This document shows positions 1 to 10,084 of a stretch of DNA of 64,000 bases, piece by piece. The translations under genes were made by a program, and so were the position numbers. The stretch is from Apostichopus japonicus (Eukaryota; Echinodermata; Holothuroidea; Aspidochirotida; Stichopodidae). Position 1 is the first letter of the stretch. Each line of letters begins with the position of its first letter. Where the stretch lies: NCBI RefSeq assembly GCF_037975245.1, contig NC_092580.1, positions 34,877,001-34,941,000 on the forward strand. The letters run 5' to 3'. The notes beneath the pieces were generated by a model that saw only the letters and a program-made list of their open reading frames with translations, was not told the origin of the DNA and searched no databases.

Positions 1-374
1 GCCATAAACAACCCTTAGATAAGCTGATCTATAGCCATAAACAAACCTTATATTAGCTGATCTATAGCCACAAACAAACCTTATATTACAGTAGCTGATC
101 TATAGCCATAAACAAACCTTATATTAGCTGATCTATAGCCATAAACATCCCTTAGATTAGCTGATCTATAGCCACAAACAAACCTTAGCTGATCTATAGC
201 CACAAACAAACCTTAGATTAGCTGATCTATAGCCACAAACAAACCTTAGCTTAGCTGATCTATAGCCATAAACAAACCTTATATTAGCTGATCTATAGCC
301 ATAAACAACCCTTAGATTAGCTGATTTATAGCCACAAACAAACCTTAGCTTAGCTGATCTATAGCCATAAACAA
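1..374. repeat. 33-bp tandem array
   Basis: About eleven copies of a 33-bp unit contain tagccataaacaaacctta and ttagctgatcta. Some copies lack internal bases, giving shorter units. It lies in the intron downstream of the last recognised TUBGCP6 exon and is cut by the window start. Confidence 0.9.
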
Positions 375-1236
375 CAAATTTCCTGGAAGAGCAAATTCAA
401 CAATTTTCAATAATTTCTCTTGATGGATGATTGTGACAGAATCTGTCACAAGCTCTTACACCCAATTAAAATAATCCACATCACAGTGCCTCACCAGAGC
501 CCTTTACTGTTTACTAACAAATCAAACACTGATTCAGTATTTCATAAGAACCCATTTCTGGCCAGATATATAGAGAACTGTAAAAACTTCCCCAAATGGC
601 AAGCATCTCTAACTGACCAAAATAACACATAGTTTGTGTGTTATTGAATAATTACTTTACTAATGTTACAAATGTAATCTCTGTATTGTATTGGGACTAA
701 TGTGTGAGACATAAAGCAGTCACTAGCCCTACATTGCTCCAAATTGCATTGGCTTCCAGAAGCCCAATGCCTAATGTGCAATGCATTCATCTACTGCTGG
801 TAAAGGGGTGTAGAAGCTCTTTTCAATTGCTGAGGGGTGTGAGAAGTGGAAAAGGTTGATGAAGACTACCTGATGTAGATGATAGATGACCTAACATTAC
901 CTTAACAAACTCAAAGGTCAACCATCTGAGGAGAGCTTTCTGTTAATTGAATCAGATTTCACAACCCTGTTTTCTTATTTTCTAACATTTTGTAACATAA
1001 CTGGCTGTTTTCTTATTTAATACAGACTGCTTGGCAGGTTCACTAGGATTATTTTAACTAGGAGCAAATACTAACTTATCCCTCATATACCAGCGCAATG
1101 AGTCCTTACCAGAACCCATGGTTTCCACACTTGATAGGCACCGATCACAGGTGTGTCCATGTAGGACCTTATGGTATGATTCTGTCACATAATATCCTGA
1201 GTACCATTGCTATTAAAGGCATGCTAAAGTACTCAC
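375..1236. other. Intron sequence without recognised feature
   Basis: AT-rich single-copy-looking sequence. Open frames here are short and on neither strand resemble known proteins. I looked for the next GCP6 exon (V-D-W-P-L-N region) and did not find it. Confidence 0.6.
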
Positions 1237-1393
1237 CATTTGGTTTGAAGACCTTTGGAATGAACTTGCAGACAAAGCTTAGCATGCTATTAATATTATC
1301 AGATCCACTGCTGGAATAGTCTACAGCTCGGGATAGAGTTTGATTTAGAAAGATTGGGGACAGCAACTCGTGTAAATGAACGACAGACGATAA
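1237..1393 (-). CDS. TUBGCP6: TUBGCP6 exon, GRIP2 domain (most 3' exon in window)
   Basis: This exon is 157 nt, starts in phase 0 after ttacag and ends one base into a codon before gtgagt. It encodes 52 residues, beginning LSSVVHLHELLSPIFLN and ending KFIPKVFKPN, which corresponds to the stretch of GCP6 that follows the FEKL segment of the C-terminal domain. Joined to exon 4654-4795 the frame is continuous. The next exon would continue toward the conserved V-D-W-P-L-N region that binds gamma-tubulin. I do not see it between 1 and 1236, so it must lie beyond the left edge. Confidence 0.85.
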
Positions 1394-1487
1394 CTGTAAC
1401 GTAAAGAAGAAAATATCATAATTATTGGTCCAAAGCTGGTGGAGTGACAGATAATACCTCTGCCAGAAGTAACTATAGTTAATCTTG

Positions 1488-4118
1488 GATTAACACTCTC
1501 ACTATCACAACACTATCATAGCTAACTGTTAATAACACACTGCTGAGGATATGCATGTCCCAAAATACTCTCACTATCACAACACTATCATGGCTAACTG
1601 TTAATAACACACTGCTGAGGATATGCAGATCCCTAAACACTCTCACTATCACAACACTATCATGGCTAACTGTTAATAACACACTGCTGAGGGTATGCAG
1701 GTCCCTAACACATACACTCTCACTATCACAACACTATCATGGCTAACTGTTAATAACACACTGCTGAGGATATGCAGGTCCCTAAACACTCTCACTATCA
1801 CAACACTATCATGGCTAACTGTTAATAACACACTGCTGAGGATATACAGGTCCCTAAACACTCTCACTATCACAACACTATCATGGCTAACTGTTAATAA
1901 CACACTGCTGAGGATATTCAGGTCCATAAACACTCTCACTATCACAACACTATCATGGCTAACTGTTAATAACACACTGCTGAGGATATTCAGGTCCCTA
2001 AAAACTCTCACTATCACAACACTATCATGGCTAACTGTTAATAACACACTGCTGAGGATATGCAGGTCCATAAACACTCTCACTATCACAACACTATCAT
2101 GGCTAACTGTTAATATCACACTGCTGAGGATGCAGGTCCCTAAACACTATCACAACACTATCATGGCTAACTGTTAATATCACACTGCTGAGGATATGCA
2201 GGTCCCTAAACACTCTCACTATCACAACACTATCATGGCTAACTGTTAATAACACACTGCTGAGGATATGCAGGTCCCTAAACACTCTCACTATCACAAC
2301 ACTATCATGGCTAACTGTTAATAACACACTGCTGAGGGTATGCAGGTCCCTAAACACTCTCACTATCACAACACTATCATGGCTAACTGTTAATAACACA
2401 CTGCTGAGGATATGCAGGTCCATAAACACTCTCACTATCACAACACTATCATGGCTAACTGTTAATATCACACTGCTGAGAATATACAGGTCCCTAAGCA
2501 CTCTCACTATCACAACACTATCATGGCTAACTGTTAATAACACACTGCTGAGGGTATGCAGGTCCCTAAACACTCTCACTATCACAACACTATCATGACT
2601 AACTGTTAATAACACACTGCTGAGGATATTCAGGTCCCTAAACACTCTCACAACACTATCATGGCTAACTGTTAATAACACACTGCTGAGGATATGCAGG
2701 TCCATAAACACTCTCACTATCACAACACTATCATGGCTAACTGTTAATAACACACTGCTGAGGGTATGCAGGTCCCTAAACACTCTCACTATCACAACAC
2801 TATCATGGCTAACTGTTAATAACACACTGCTGAGGATATTCAGGTCCATAAACACTCTCACTATCACAACACTATCATGGCTAACTGTTAATATCACCCT
2901 GCTGAGAATATACAGGTCCCTAAGCACTCTCACTATCACAACACTATCATGGCTAACTGTTAATAACACACTGCTGAGGGTATGCAGGTCCCTAAACACT
3001 CTCACTATCACAACACTATCATGACTAACTGTTAATAACACACTGCTGAGGATATTCAGGTCCCTAAACACTCTCACAACACTATCATGGCTAACTGTTA
3101 ATAACACACTGCTGAGGATATGCAGGTCCATAAACACTCTCACTATCACAACACTATCATGGCTAACTGTTAATAACACACTGCTGAGGGTATGCAGGTC
3201 CCTAAACACTCTCACTATCACAACACTATCATGGCTAACTGTTAATAACACACTGCTGAGGATATGGAGGTCCCTAAACACTCTCACTATCACAACACTA
3301 TCATGGCTAACTGTTAATAACACACTGCTGAGGATATGCAGGTCCCTAAACACTCTCACTATCACAACACTATCATGGCTAACTGTTAATATCACACTGC
3401 TGAGGATGCAGGTCCCTAAACACTATCACAACACTATCATGGCTAACTGTTAATATCACACTGCTGAGGATATGCAGGTCCCTAAACACTCTCACTATCA
3501 CAACACTATCATGGCTAACTGTTAATATCACACTGCTGAGGATGCAGGTCCCTAAACACTATCACAACACTATCATGGCTAACTGTTAATATCACACTGC
3601 TGAGGATGCAGGTCCCTAAACACTATCACAACACTATCATGGCTAACTGTTAATAACACACTGCTGAGGATATTCAGGTCCATAAACACTCTCACTATCA
3701 CAACACTATCATGGCTAACTGTTAATAACACACTGCTGAGGATATGCAGGTCCCTAAACACTCTCACTATCACAACACTATCATGGCTAACTGTTAATAT
3801 CACACTGCTGAGGATGCAGGTCCCTAAACACTATCACAACACTATCATGGCTAACTGTTAATATCACACTGCTGAGGATATGCAGGTCCCTAAACACTCT
3901 CACTATCACAACACTATCATGGCTAACTGTTAATAACACACTGCTGAGGATATGCAGGTCCCTAAACACTCTCACTATCACAACACTATCATGGCTAACT
4001 GTTAATAACACACTACTGAAGATGCAGGTCCCAAAACGCTCTCACTATCACAACACTATCATGACTAACTGTTAAGAACACACTGCTGAGGATTTGCAGG
4101 TCCCTAACACTCTCACTA
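1488..4118. repeat. 72-bp tandem array, about 36 copies
   Basis: The unit contains aacactctcactatcacaac, then atcatggctaactgttaata and acacactgctgaggatatgc. The period is 72 bp, so frames stay open on both strands and create long artificial open frames of 24-residue repeats. Variants (aatatcac, gatattcag, atgactaac, loss of ctatca) recur in order, giving a higher-order unit of about 429 bp (2463-2891 and 2892-3320). It fills the intron between exons 4654-4795 and 1237-1393. Confidence 0.97.
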
Positions 4119-4653
4119 TCACTCTGAAAGTGAATTTGTGTTTTCACAACCAAAATATTCATGGATGAGGTTAAGTATACTGAAATGTTATTCTCTAAGC
4201 CTGCAAACCATATGAAGGGACTTATGAAGCTGCACAAAGTGTTGGTAACAAATTATAGCAAGCTAAGATTGGAAATTCTAAGCAACAACATCAACAAAAT
4301 ATGTACAAATTTTACCATTTATTAATGTATATTCAGACTAAATGCAAATATCACTGTAGTGTAATACACTAATTTGGCACTTTAATCATGTAACTTATAT
4401 CGATGAATCACCTAAACCAATCAGTTATTTGGATATTCGAACAAAATACACAAGTCTCTTATCATTAGCTCACTAGTTAACTTTGTGATGTTTAACAAAT
4501 GCTTTATCAATACAAGAAGAGGAATATCACAGTGTTTCCACTGTTACATTCATATGGTGGCAGCAACCTAGAAATCTAGCAGTGTTTGGAGATCCCACAA
4601 TCATTATATTAAATTCTTAATATATTACATTAATAAACACCAATAACACATAC
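4119..4653. other. Intron sequence without recognised feature
   Basis: AT-rich, no repeats of note and no coding similarity. It ends at the donor of exon 4654-4795. Confidence 0.6.
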
Positions 4654-4795
4654 CTTATCAAACATCTCATCACACAGGCATTGCCCAAACTCTCCACCTT
4701 CCAAAAATAAATATCTTCTTAAGTTTTGAAAGTGGTTGCCAATATTCAACTCAACATGGAAGTAATCCAGAATGCTCTCATTCACAATCTTGACC
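4654..4795 (-). CDS. TUBGCP6: TUBGCP6 exon, start of GRIP2 domain
   Basis: This exon is 142 nt, between tttttag and gtatgtg, starting one base into a codon and ending in phase 0. It encodes VKIVNESILDYFHVEL, then HFQNLRRYLFLEGGEFGQ and LCDEMFDK. The pattern of an aromatic-rich helix followed by L-R-R-Y-L-F-L-E-x-G-E-F is the hallmark of GCP family C-terminal domains, where the first helix is followed by the L-R-x-[YF]-L-L-x-x-G-D/E-F loop. It agrees closely with GCP6. Confidence 0.93.
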
Positions 4796-5044
4796 CTAAA
4801 AATGAAACAGAAGGAAATCAGACCTTATATGAGGCATCACTGGCTGGAGTAAGGAAAGATATTAATCAAATTATTATATCAGATATCCCAAACAGACATT
4901 GATTCATTACGATATAAATCTGCTGATTGGACTTTCAACCAGTAAAGTGCATGAATTTCCAAATGGTAATGAGCTTTGACTTCCAACCAGTACAAGGCTT
5001 GAAATTTCATCCAGAAACGGGCATGGATTTTTAACCAGTCATGA

Positions 5045-6165
5045 GCTTAAAGTTTCATCCAGTAATGGGCCTGAAGTTACATCCAGTAATGGGCTTAAAG
5101 TTTCATCCAGTAATGGGCTTGAAGTTTCATCCAGTAATGGGCTTGAAGTTTCATCCAGTAATGGGCTTGAAGTTACATCCAGTCATGGGCTTGAAGTTTC
5201 ATCCAGTAATGGGCTTGAAGTTTCATCCAGTAATGGGCTTGAAGTTTCATCCAGTAATGGGCTTGAAGTTTCATCCAGTAATGGGCTTGAAGTTTCATCC
5301 AGTAATGGGCTTGAAGTTACATCCAGTAATGGGCTTAAAGTTTCATCCAGTAATGGGCTTGAAGTTTCATCCAGTAATGGGCTTGAAGTTACATCCAGTC
5401 ATGGGCTTGAAGTTTCATCCAGTAATGGGCTTGAAGTTTCATCCAGTAATGGGCTTGAAGTTTCATCCAGTAATGGGCTTAAAGTTTCATCCAGTAATGG
5501 GCTTGAAGTTACATCCAGTAATGGGCTTGAAGTTTCATCCAGTAATGGGCTTGAAGTTTCATCCAGTAATGGGCTTGAAGTTTCATCCAGTAATGGGCTT
5601 GAAGTTACATCCAGTCATGGGCTTGAAGTTTCATCCAGTAATGGGCTTGAAGTTTCATCCAGTAATGGGCTTAAAGTTTCATCCAGTAATGGGCTTGAAG
5701 TTTCATCCAGTAATGGGCTTGAAGTTACATCCAGTCATGGGCTTGAAGTTTCATCCAGTAATGGGCTTGAAGTTTCATCCAGTAATGGGCTTGAAGTTTC
5801 ATCCAGTAATGGGCTTAAAGTTTCATCCAGTAATGGGCTTAAAGTTTCATCCAGTAATGGGCTTAAAGTTTCATCCAGTCATGGGCTTGAAGTTTCATCC
5901 AGTAATGGGCTTGAAGTTACATCCAGTCATGGGCTTGAAGTTACATCCAGTCATGGGCTTGAAGTTTCATCCAGTAATGGGCTTGAAGTTACATCCAGTC
6001 ATGGGCTTGAAGTTTCATCCAGTAATGGGCTTGAAGTTTCATCCAGTAATGGGCTTGAAGTTTCATCCAGTAATGGGCTTAAAGTTTCATCCAGTAATGG
6101 GCTTGAAGTTACATCCAGTAATGGGCTTGAAGTTACATCCAGTAATGGGCTTGAAGTTTTAACAA
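5045..6165. repeat. 24-bp tandem array, about 46 copies
   Basis: The unit is made of aagtttcatccagtaatggg plus cttg. Two main single-base classes occur (gtttcat and gttacat), together with aatggg versus catggg and cttgaag versus cttaaag. The resulting 373-codon open frame on the plus strand, an 8-residue repeat, is an artefact of the period. Degenerate copies flank it at 4925-5040 and 6166-6350. Confidence 0.97.
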
Positions 6166-6560
6166 GTAAAGGACTTAACATTGCATCCAGAGAAAAATGG
6201 GTATGGGGTTCACTAGTTTCAACTAGTATATGGACTTGGAAGTTTCATTAAGTAATGGGCTTTGACTTTCAACAGGTAATGAGCCTGGATTCTGAATAAT
6301 TGATTAGTTTGGATTTTTCAGTCAGTAGTGAGAGTTGGATTCCATCAATTCACATGCTTGTCTTTCCAAAGCATAATTAATGCATAGTGCTTTGCCCTTA
6401 ACTGCTTTTCCTAATTACTACATATTTAATTAATTTAAGCACAGTTTCTAAGTCATACCTAAAACTAATGGCATTTGTATTGCTACTAATTCTCATAATC
6501 ATGTACTTTTCACCACTGATATTGTTTTTGGAGTATTTCCCTTGAAACAAAGTGACTTAC

Positions 6561-6729
6561 TGAGCAGTGAGAGGTGCGGTGATGGATCGCTGCAGGAGTA
6601 CAGGAAGAGCAAGCCCGTCAAGGGCATCTATGTTACCATCACTCAACCTCTGAACACAATAGTCTCCAACCTCTGACCTGGAAACAATGTAACCAGTGGC
6701 TGCCAAGATATCAACAGCAGGATCAGTCT
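6561..6729 (-). CDS. TUBGCP6: TUBGCP6 exon, linker to GRIP2
   Basis: This exon is 169 nt, after cttgcag and before gtaagtc. It encodes TDPAVDILAATGYIVSR, then LSDGNIDALDGLALPVLLQR and SITAPLTA. The L-P-V-L-[LM]-[QK]-R-S-I-T-A-P-L segment is nearly invariant at the beginning of the GCP6 C-terminal domain, which makes this the strongest single piece of evidence for the gene's identity. The last codon is split CA|G with the following exon. Confidence 0.95.
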
Positions 6730-6772
6730 CTGCAAGAAAATATATATCAATATTTGGTGACTTGCTTATCAG

Positions 6773-7143
6773 CAACAAACAACTCTGACATGTAATGATA
6801 CTAGAAAGCAGTGAGTGACCTGTTTCTGTACAATACAAACTTACATTGATTGATAAAAGGTCAGGACCCAAAGAAAGTAGTGTGAGTTGTTTCAGTACAA
6901 TATGAAAAACCCTAACATGAATTGTAATTAGGCCAGGACCCGCAGGAAGTAGGGTATGACTTGTTTCTGTACAATACAAGCAGTGAGTGACTTGTTTCTG
7001 TACAATGCAAACTTACATAAATTGATAAAGGTCAGGACCCATAGAAAGTAGTGTGTGAGTTGTTTCAGTACAATATAAACAACTCTAACATGAATTGATA
7101 TTCGCCTAGCACCACAGAAATTAGTGTAGGACTTTCTATACAA
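6773..7143. repeat. Imperfect tandem repeat of about 115 bp in intron
   Basis: Roughly three diverged copies contain agtgacttgtttctgtacaa, aacttacattgattgataaa and ggtcaggacc. Open frames across it on the minus strand are by-products. It lies just upstream of exon 6561-6729. Confidence 0.75.
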
Positions 7144-7273
7144 ATATGATCTGCCATGATAAGCCCATTCAGTGCTAAAAACTGACTGTCAATCATTACA
7201 ACTAAATCATTAGGGATACCCATCATTTGTGACACTCAGTGCAAACAAGTGCTCTACATTTGGCTTTACTCAC

Positions 7274-7369
7274 TAAAAACTGAAAAGTCAAATGAGACGG
7301 GTTGCATTTCTTCTGTCCATTTGGTCAACATCTCCTCATTCATTATCTCCTCCTCTTTGTCTTCTGGAA
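7274..7369 (-). CDS. TUBGCP6: TUBGCP6 exon, acidic linker
   Basis: This 96-nt exon joins the large linker exon (phase 1) to exon 6561-6729. It encodes an acidic stretch starting PEDKEEEIMNEEMLTKW and ending VSFDFSVF. The acceptor is ttattcag and the donor gtgagta. Residues here are not strongly conserved in the family. The assignment rests on position and on phase agreement on both sides (G|TT before, A|AG after). Confidence 0.82.
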
Positions 7370-8106
7370 CTGAATAAAGAGTAAAGCATAAAAATGCTAG
7401 CAAAACCTAGCGTCCCTAACACAGAAGGACTCTTATCCATTGTCCTATACTCAATAATGTCAATTCATGATATTTAGTTAATCACAAAAACAAAAAGACT
7501 GAATCACAAACTCCAAAATGGCTCTCCTCCCCACGGATACGGATATCTTTACATAATACCTACACATTATCTAATGTCAGTCTTCTAACGACACTGAGAT
7601 TCCAGCATAATACCAAAGTGTGGCAAAGGGCACATTAAAATAATAGTTTGGAATGTGTCATATAATAAGCTACTTTAAACAATGTCAGATAAGACAGAAA
7701 CCAAAGCAGTATTAAGTTTTGGCTATGTGACAACTTTTAATATATATTATTCTGCCAATCAAATATCATCTTAAAATATGGCATCTGTAATAGAGGCATT
7801 GACTATCATCTTAATGTATTGGATCTGTGGTACAGACATTGAAAGTGATAGTCCGTTTAATTGTGACTTGTTTCCTTTCAGACTCATATCATGCAGTACG
7901 CTGTAGTAAAATCTGCCTGATTAACATCGTCAATATAAATGATACATGATATAAATGATACATGCTGGGATTGGTAGGGAATATATTTAGTTCTTTCACA
8001 CTAAGTTTCAATATACAACTTCAGGAAATTTAGCTCATTAGCATAATTTCATATTATTTTCATTTTTAGAGCATATTAATTAAGCAGTTCATATTATGTG
8101 ATTTAC
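7370..8106. other. Intron sequence without recognised feature
   Basis: AT-rich intron between the linker exon and exon 7274-7369. No tandem array and no coding similarity seen. Confidence 0.6.
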
Positions 8107-9926
8107 CTTCAGGAGTTTTCATAACTCTAGGTTGGCTAGCACCATATAACAACAGCTGAGCTCTGGAATCAGATGGATGGCCAGTATGGCCAGCTAGCTT
8201 GAATGGTTTATCAAACTGGTCCGTCTTTTGTAGCTCAGTTGAATAGATCACATTCTGCAAGGTAGAATCTGAAGAATGTGCTTTAGATATATGTGTAGTA
8301 GCTGGCACATCAGACTGTGATCCCTGTATAGCTGGCATATCAGAATTAGATCCTTGTATAGCTGGCATATCAGAATTAGATCCTTGTATAGCTGGCACAT
8401 CAGGCTGTGATCCTTGTATAGCTGGCACATCAGGCTGTGATCCCTGTATAGCTGGCACATCAGACTTAGATCCTTGTATAGCTGGTACATCAGGCTGTGA
8501 TCCATGTATAGCTGGCACATGAGACTTAGATCCGTGTGTAGCTGGCACATCAGGCTGTGATCCCTGTATAGCTGGTACATCAGCCTGTGATCCCTGTATA
8601 GCTGGCACATCAGGCTGTGATCCCTGTATAGCTGGCACATCAGGCTGTGATCCCTGTATAGCTGGTACATCAGACTTAGATCCGTGTGTAGCTGGTACAT
8701 CAGGCTGTGATCCTTGTATAGCTGGCACATCAGACTGTGATCCCTGTATAGCTGACAAGACTACTTGACTCCCCTCTGGATACATAAGGCTCTGTGCAGT
8801 GGAGTCTGATGGATGGGTTGCAGACTGGGTTTTAATTCCTGAAGTATTCTCTCTTTCTGCTGCACTTCTTTGTGATGTGCTTTCATGCATTCCATGGTAC
8901 AGTGTATTCTGTAAACTAGAGTCTGATGAGTGTCCTTGTAATCTAGTTGGCTCAGTCTGGACTGCCACTTCTGGTTCAGACTTACTCCAGTCTTTCTTCA
9001 TGAGAGGTGTGGAGTAGATCAAATCTTTAATACTTGAATCTGAGATGTGCTTTGGTATTGAGAATGTACTCTTACCAATCCCAGAATCAGCTGACTCAGA
9101 CTTCACCATACGTACCTCTGCCCTTCTAGAATCATCATTGTCTGAGATTCCAACTGTGTGCTGATTACCTGGTTTGCCTACACCATTGGTTACCACTGAT
9201 GATACCACTGTGTCATATTCTGGTTTGCTTGGCACATTACTACTTTCAAAGACACATCCAATCTCCAGCAGGACATCTTCCACTGATGTATCTTTAGCTC
9301 TCTCCTCATCCTCCTCTTCCTCCTCCTCCTCCTCTCGTCTCTCCTTTGGCATGAAGTCTCTGATATCTACCGGTACAACAGTCACTGTCTGGCCTCCATG
9401 TAAAAGGGAAGAGTCTTCACTACCAATTAAATTCAAAGTGGACTCAATGTCTTCATTAGCTAAAAATGTTACATTGGTTGGATTCAACTGCTTCCTATCA
9501 CCATCCTCACTGACTTTGATGTTATCTCCGATGTGTCCAACATCACTGTCTCTTCCAACTTTCGAGGAACCCCCTATGTGTCCAACATCAAGTGTAATTG
9601 GTTGGGACTCTCCACTGTGATTCTGTTCATGTACAGGTACAAAAGTCACTGGTTCTGAACTGGTATTTATTTTTAATTTGCTAATAGAGTCCTCTTTATC
9701 CAGATGAGAGTTTGCTCCAGTCTTTAGACTGCTGAATTCTTCATTATCTTGTCTCTCTGAGTTAGCAAGCTTCTCTGTCTGTTCAAGGTCAAGCCTGTCT
9801 TCTTCTGTTGCTAGGAATTCCTTTCTACTCTGATCCAGATTTCTCCTTCTCACTTTCCAGAGGGCTTTCCTTTCCCGTTTCCTGGCATCCTCAGATAACT
9901 CTTCATAGTAAGCGATCAGTTCCTCC
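8107..9926 (-). CDS. TUBGCP6: TUBGCP6 large linker exon with coding minisatellite
   Basis: This 1820-nt exon is open throughout, with acceptor ttttcacag and donor gtaaatc. It begins with the end of the coiled coil (EELIAYYEELSEDARKRERK), where GCP6 has a similar R-x-E-x-x-A-L-W helix. The rest is low-complexity and charged. There is an acidic run of about nine glutamates near 9310-9340 and five scattered copies of a H-x-S-D-S-x-x-Q/K motif followed by a tyrosine. Fifteen tandem 10-residue repeats occupy 8304-8753. It ends in PRVMKTPE. Vertebrate GCP6 has its own long repeat-bearing linker at the same place. GTG at 9851-9853 is only an internal codon, not a start. Confidence 0.92.
8304..8753 (-). 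repeat. TUBGCP6: Coding minisatellite, 15 x 30 bp (10-residue repeats)
   Basis: Fifteen direct copies of a 30-bp unit lie in the TUBGCP6 linker exon, each encoding a version of A-I-Q-G-S-Q-P-D-V-P. Variants at positions 2-3 (IQ, TH, IH), 5-6 (QP, QS, KS, NS, QA) and 8-9 (DVP, DMP, HVP) form runs, which suggests recent slippage or unequal exchange. The unit keeps frame, so copy-number change would not break the protein. Serine and aspartate give possible kinase sites, which is inference only. Confidence 0.93.
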
Positions 9927-10084
9927 CTGTGAAAAGTTTAAAAACATTCAAAATAAAGAAATAAACTTACAATACAGAAGAACATTAACCAAAGAAATAA
10001 CTGTAGATTTGTTAATCTTTGGAACGTTTCAGCTTTATAATTGTTCAACAGTGAAGTTAATTAACAATTGAAAGGAAGAAAAGC

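Noticed and set aside
1695-3395. Long open frames on both strands of the 72-bp array (up to 430 codons)
   Set aside because: They arise from a period that is a multiple of three with no stop in the unit; both strands are open in parallel and no exon or start context supports a gene.
5041-6162. 373-codon plus-strand open frame of LKFHPVMG repeats
   Set aside because: Artefact of the 24-bp array within a TUBGCP6 intron; substitutions are not biased to synonymous sites.
8248-8730. 160-codon minus frame with MCQLYKDHSL repeats
   Set aside because: Out-of-frame reading of the coding minisatellite; the in-frame version belongs to the 1820-nt exon.
9174-9620. 148-codon plus-strand open frame with a serine run
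   Set aside because: It is the antisense of the TUBGCP6 linker exon; the serine run is the reverse of the glutamate run.
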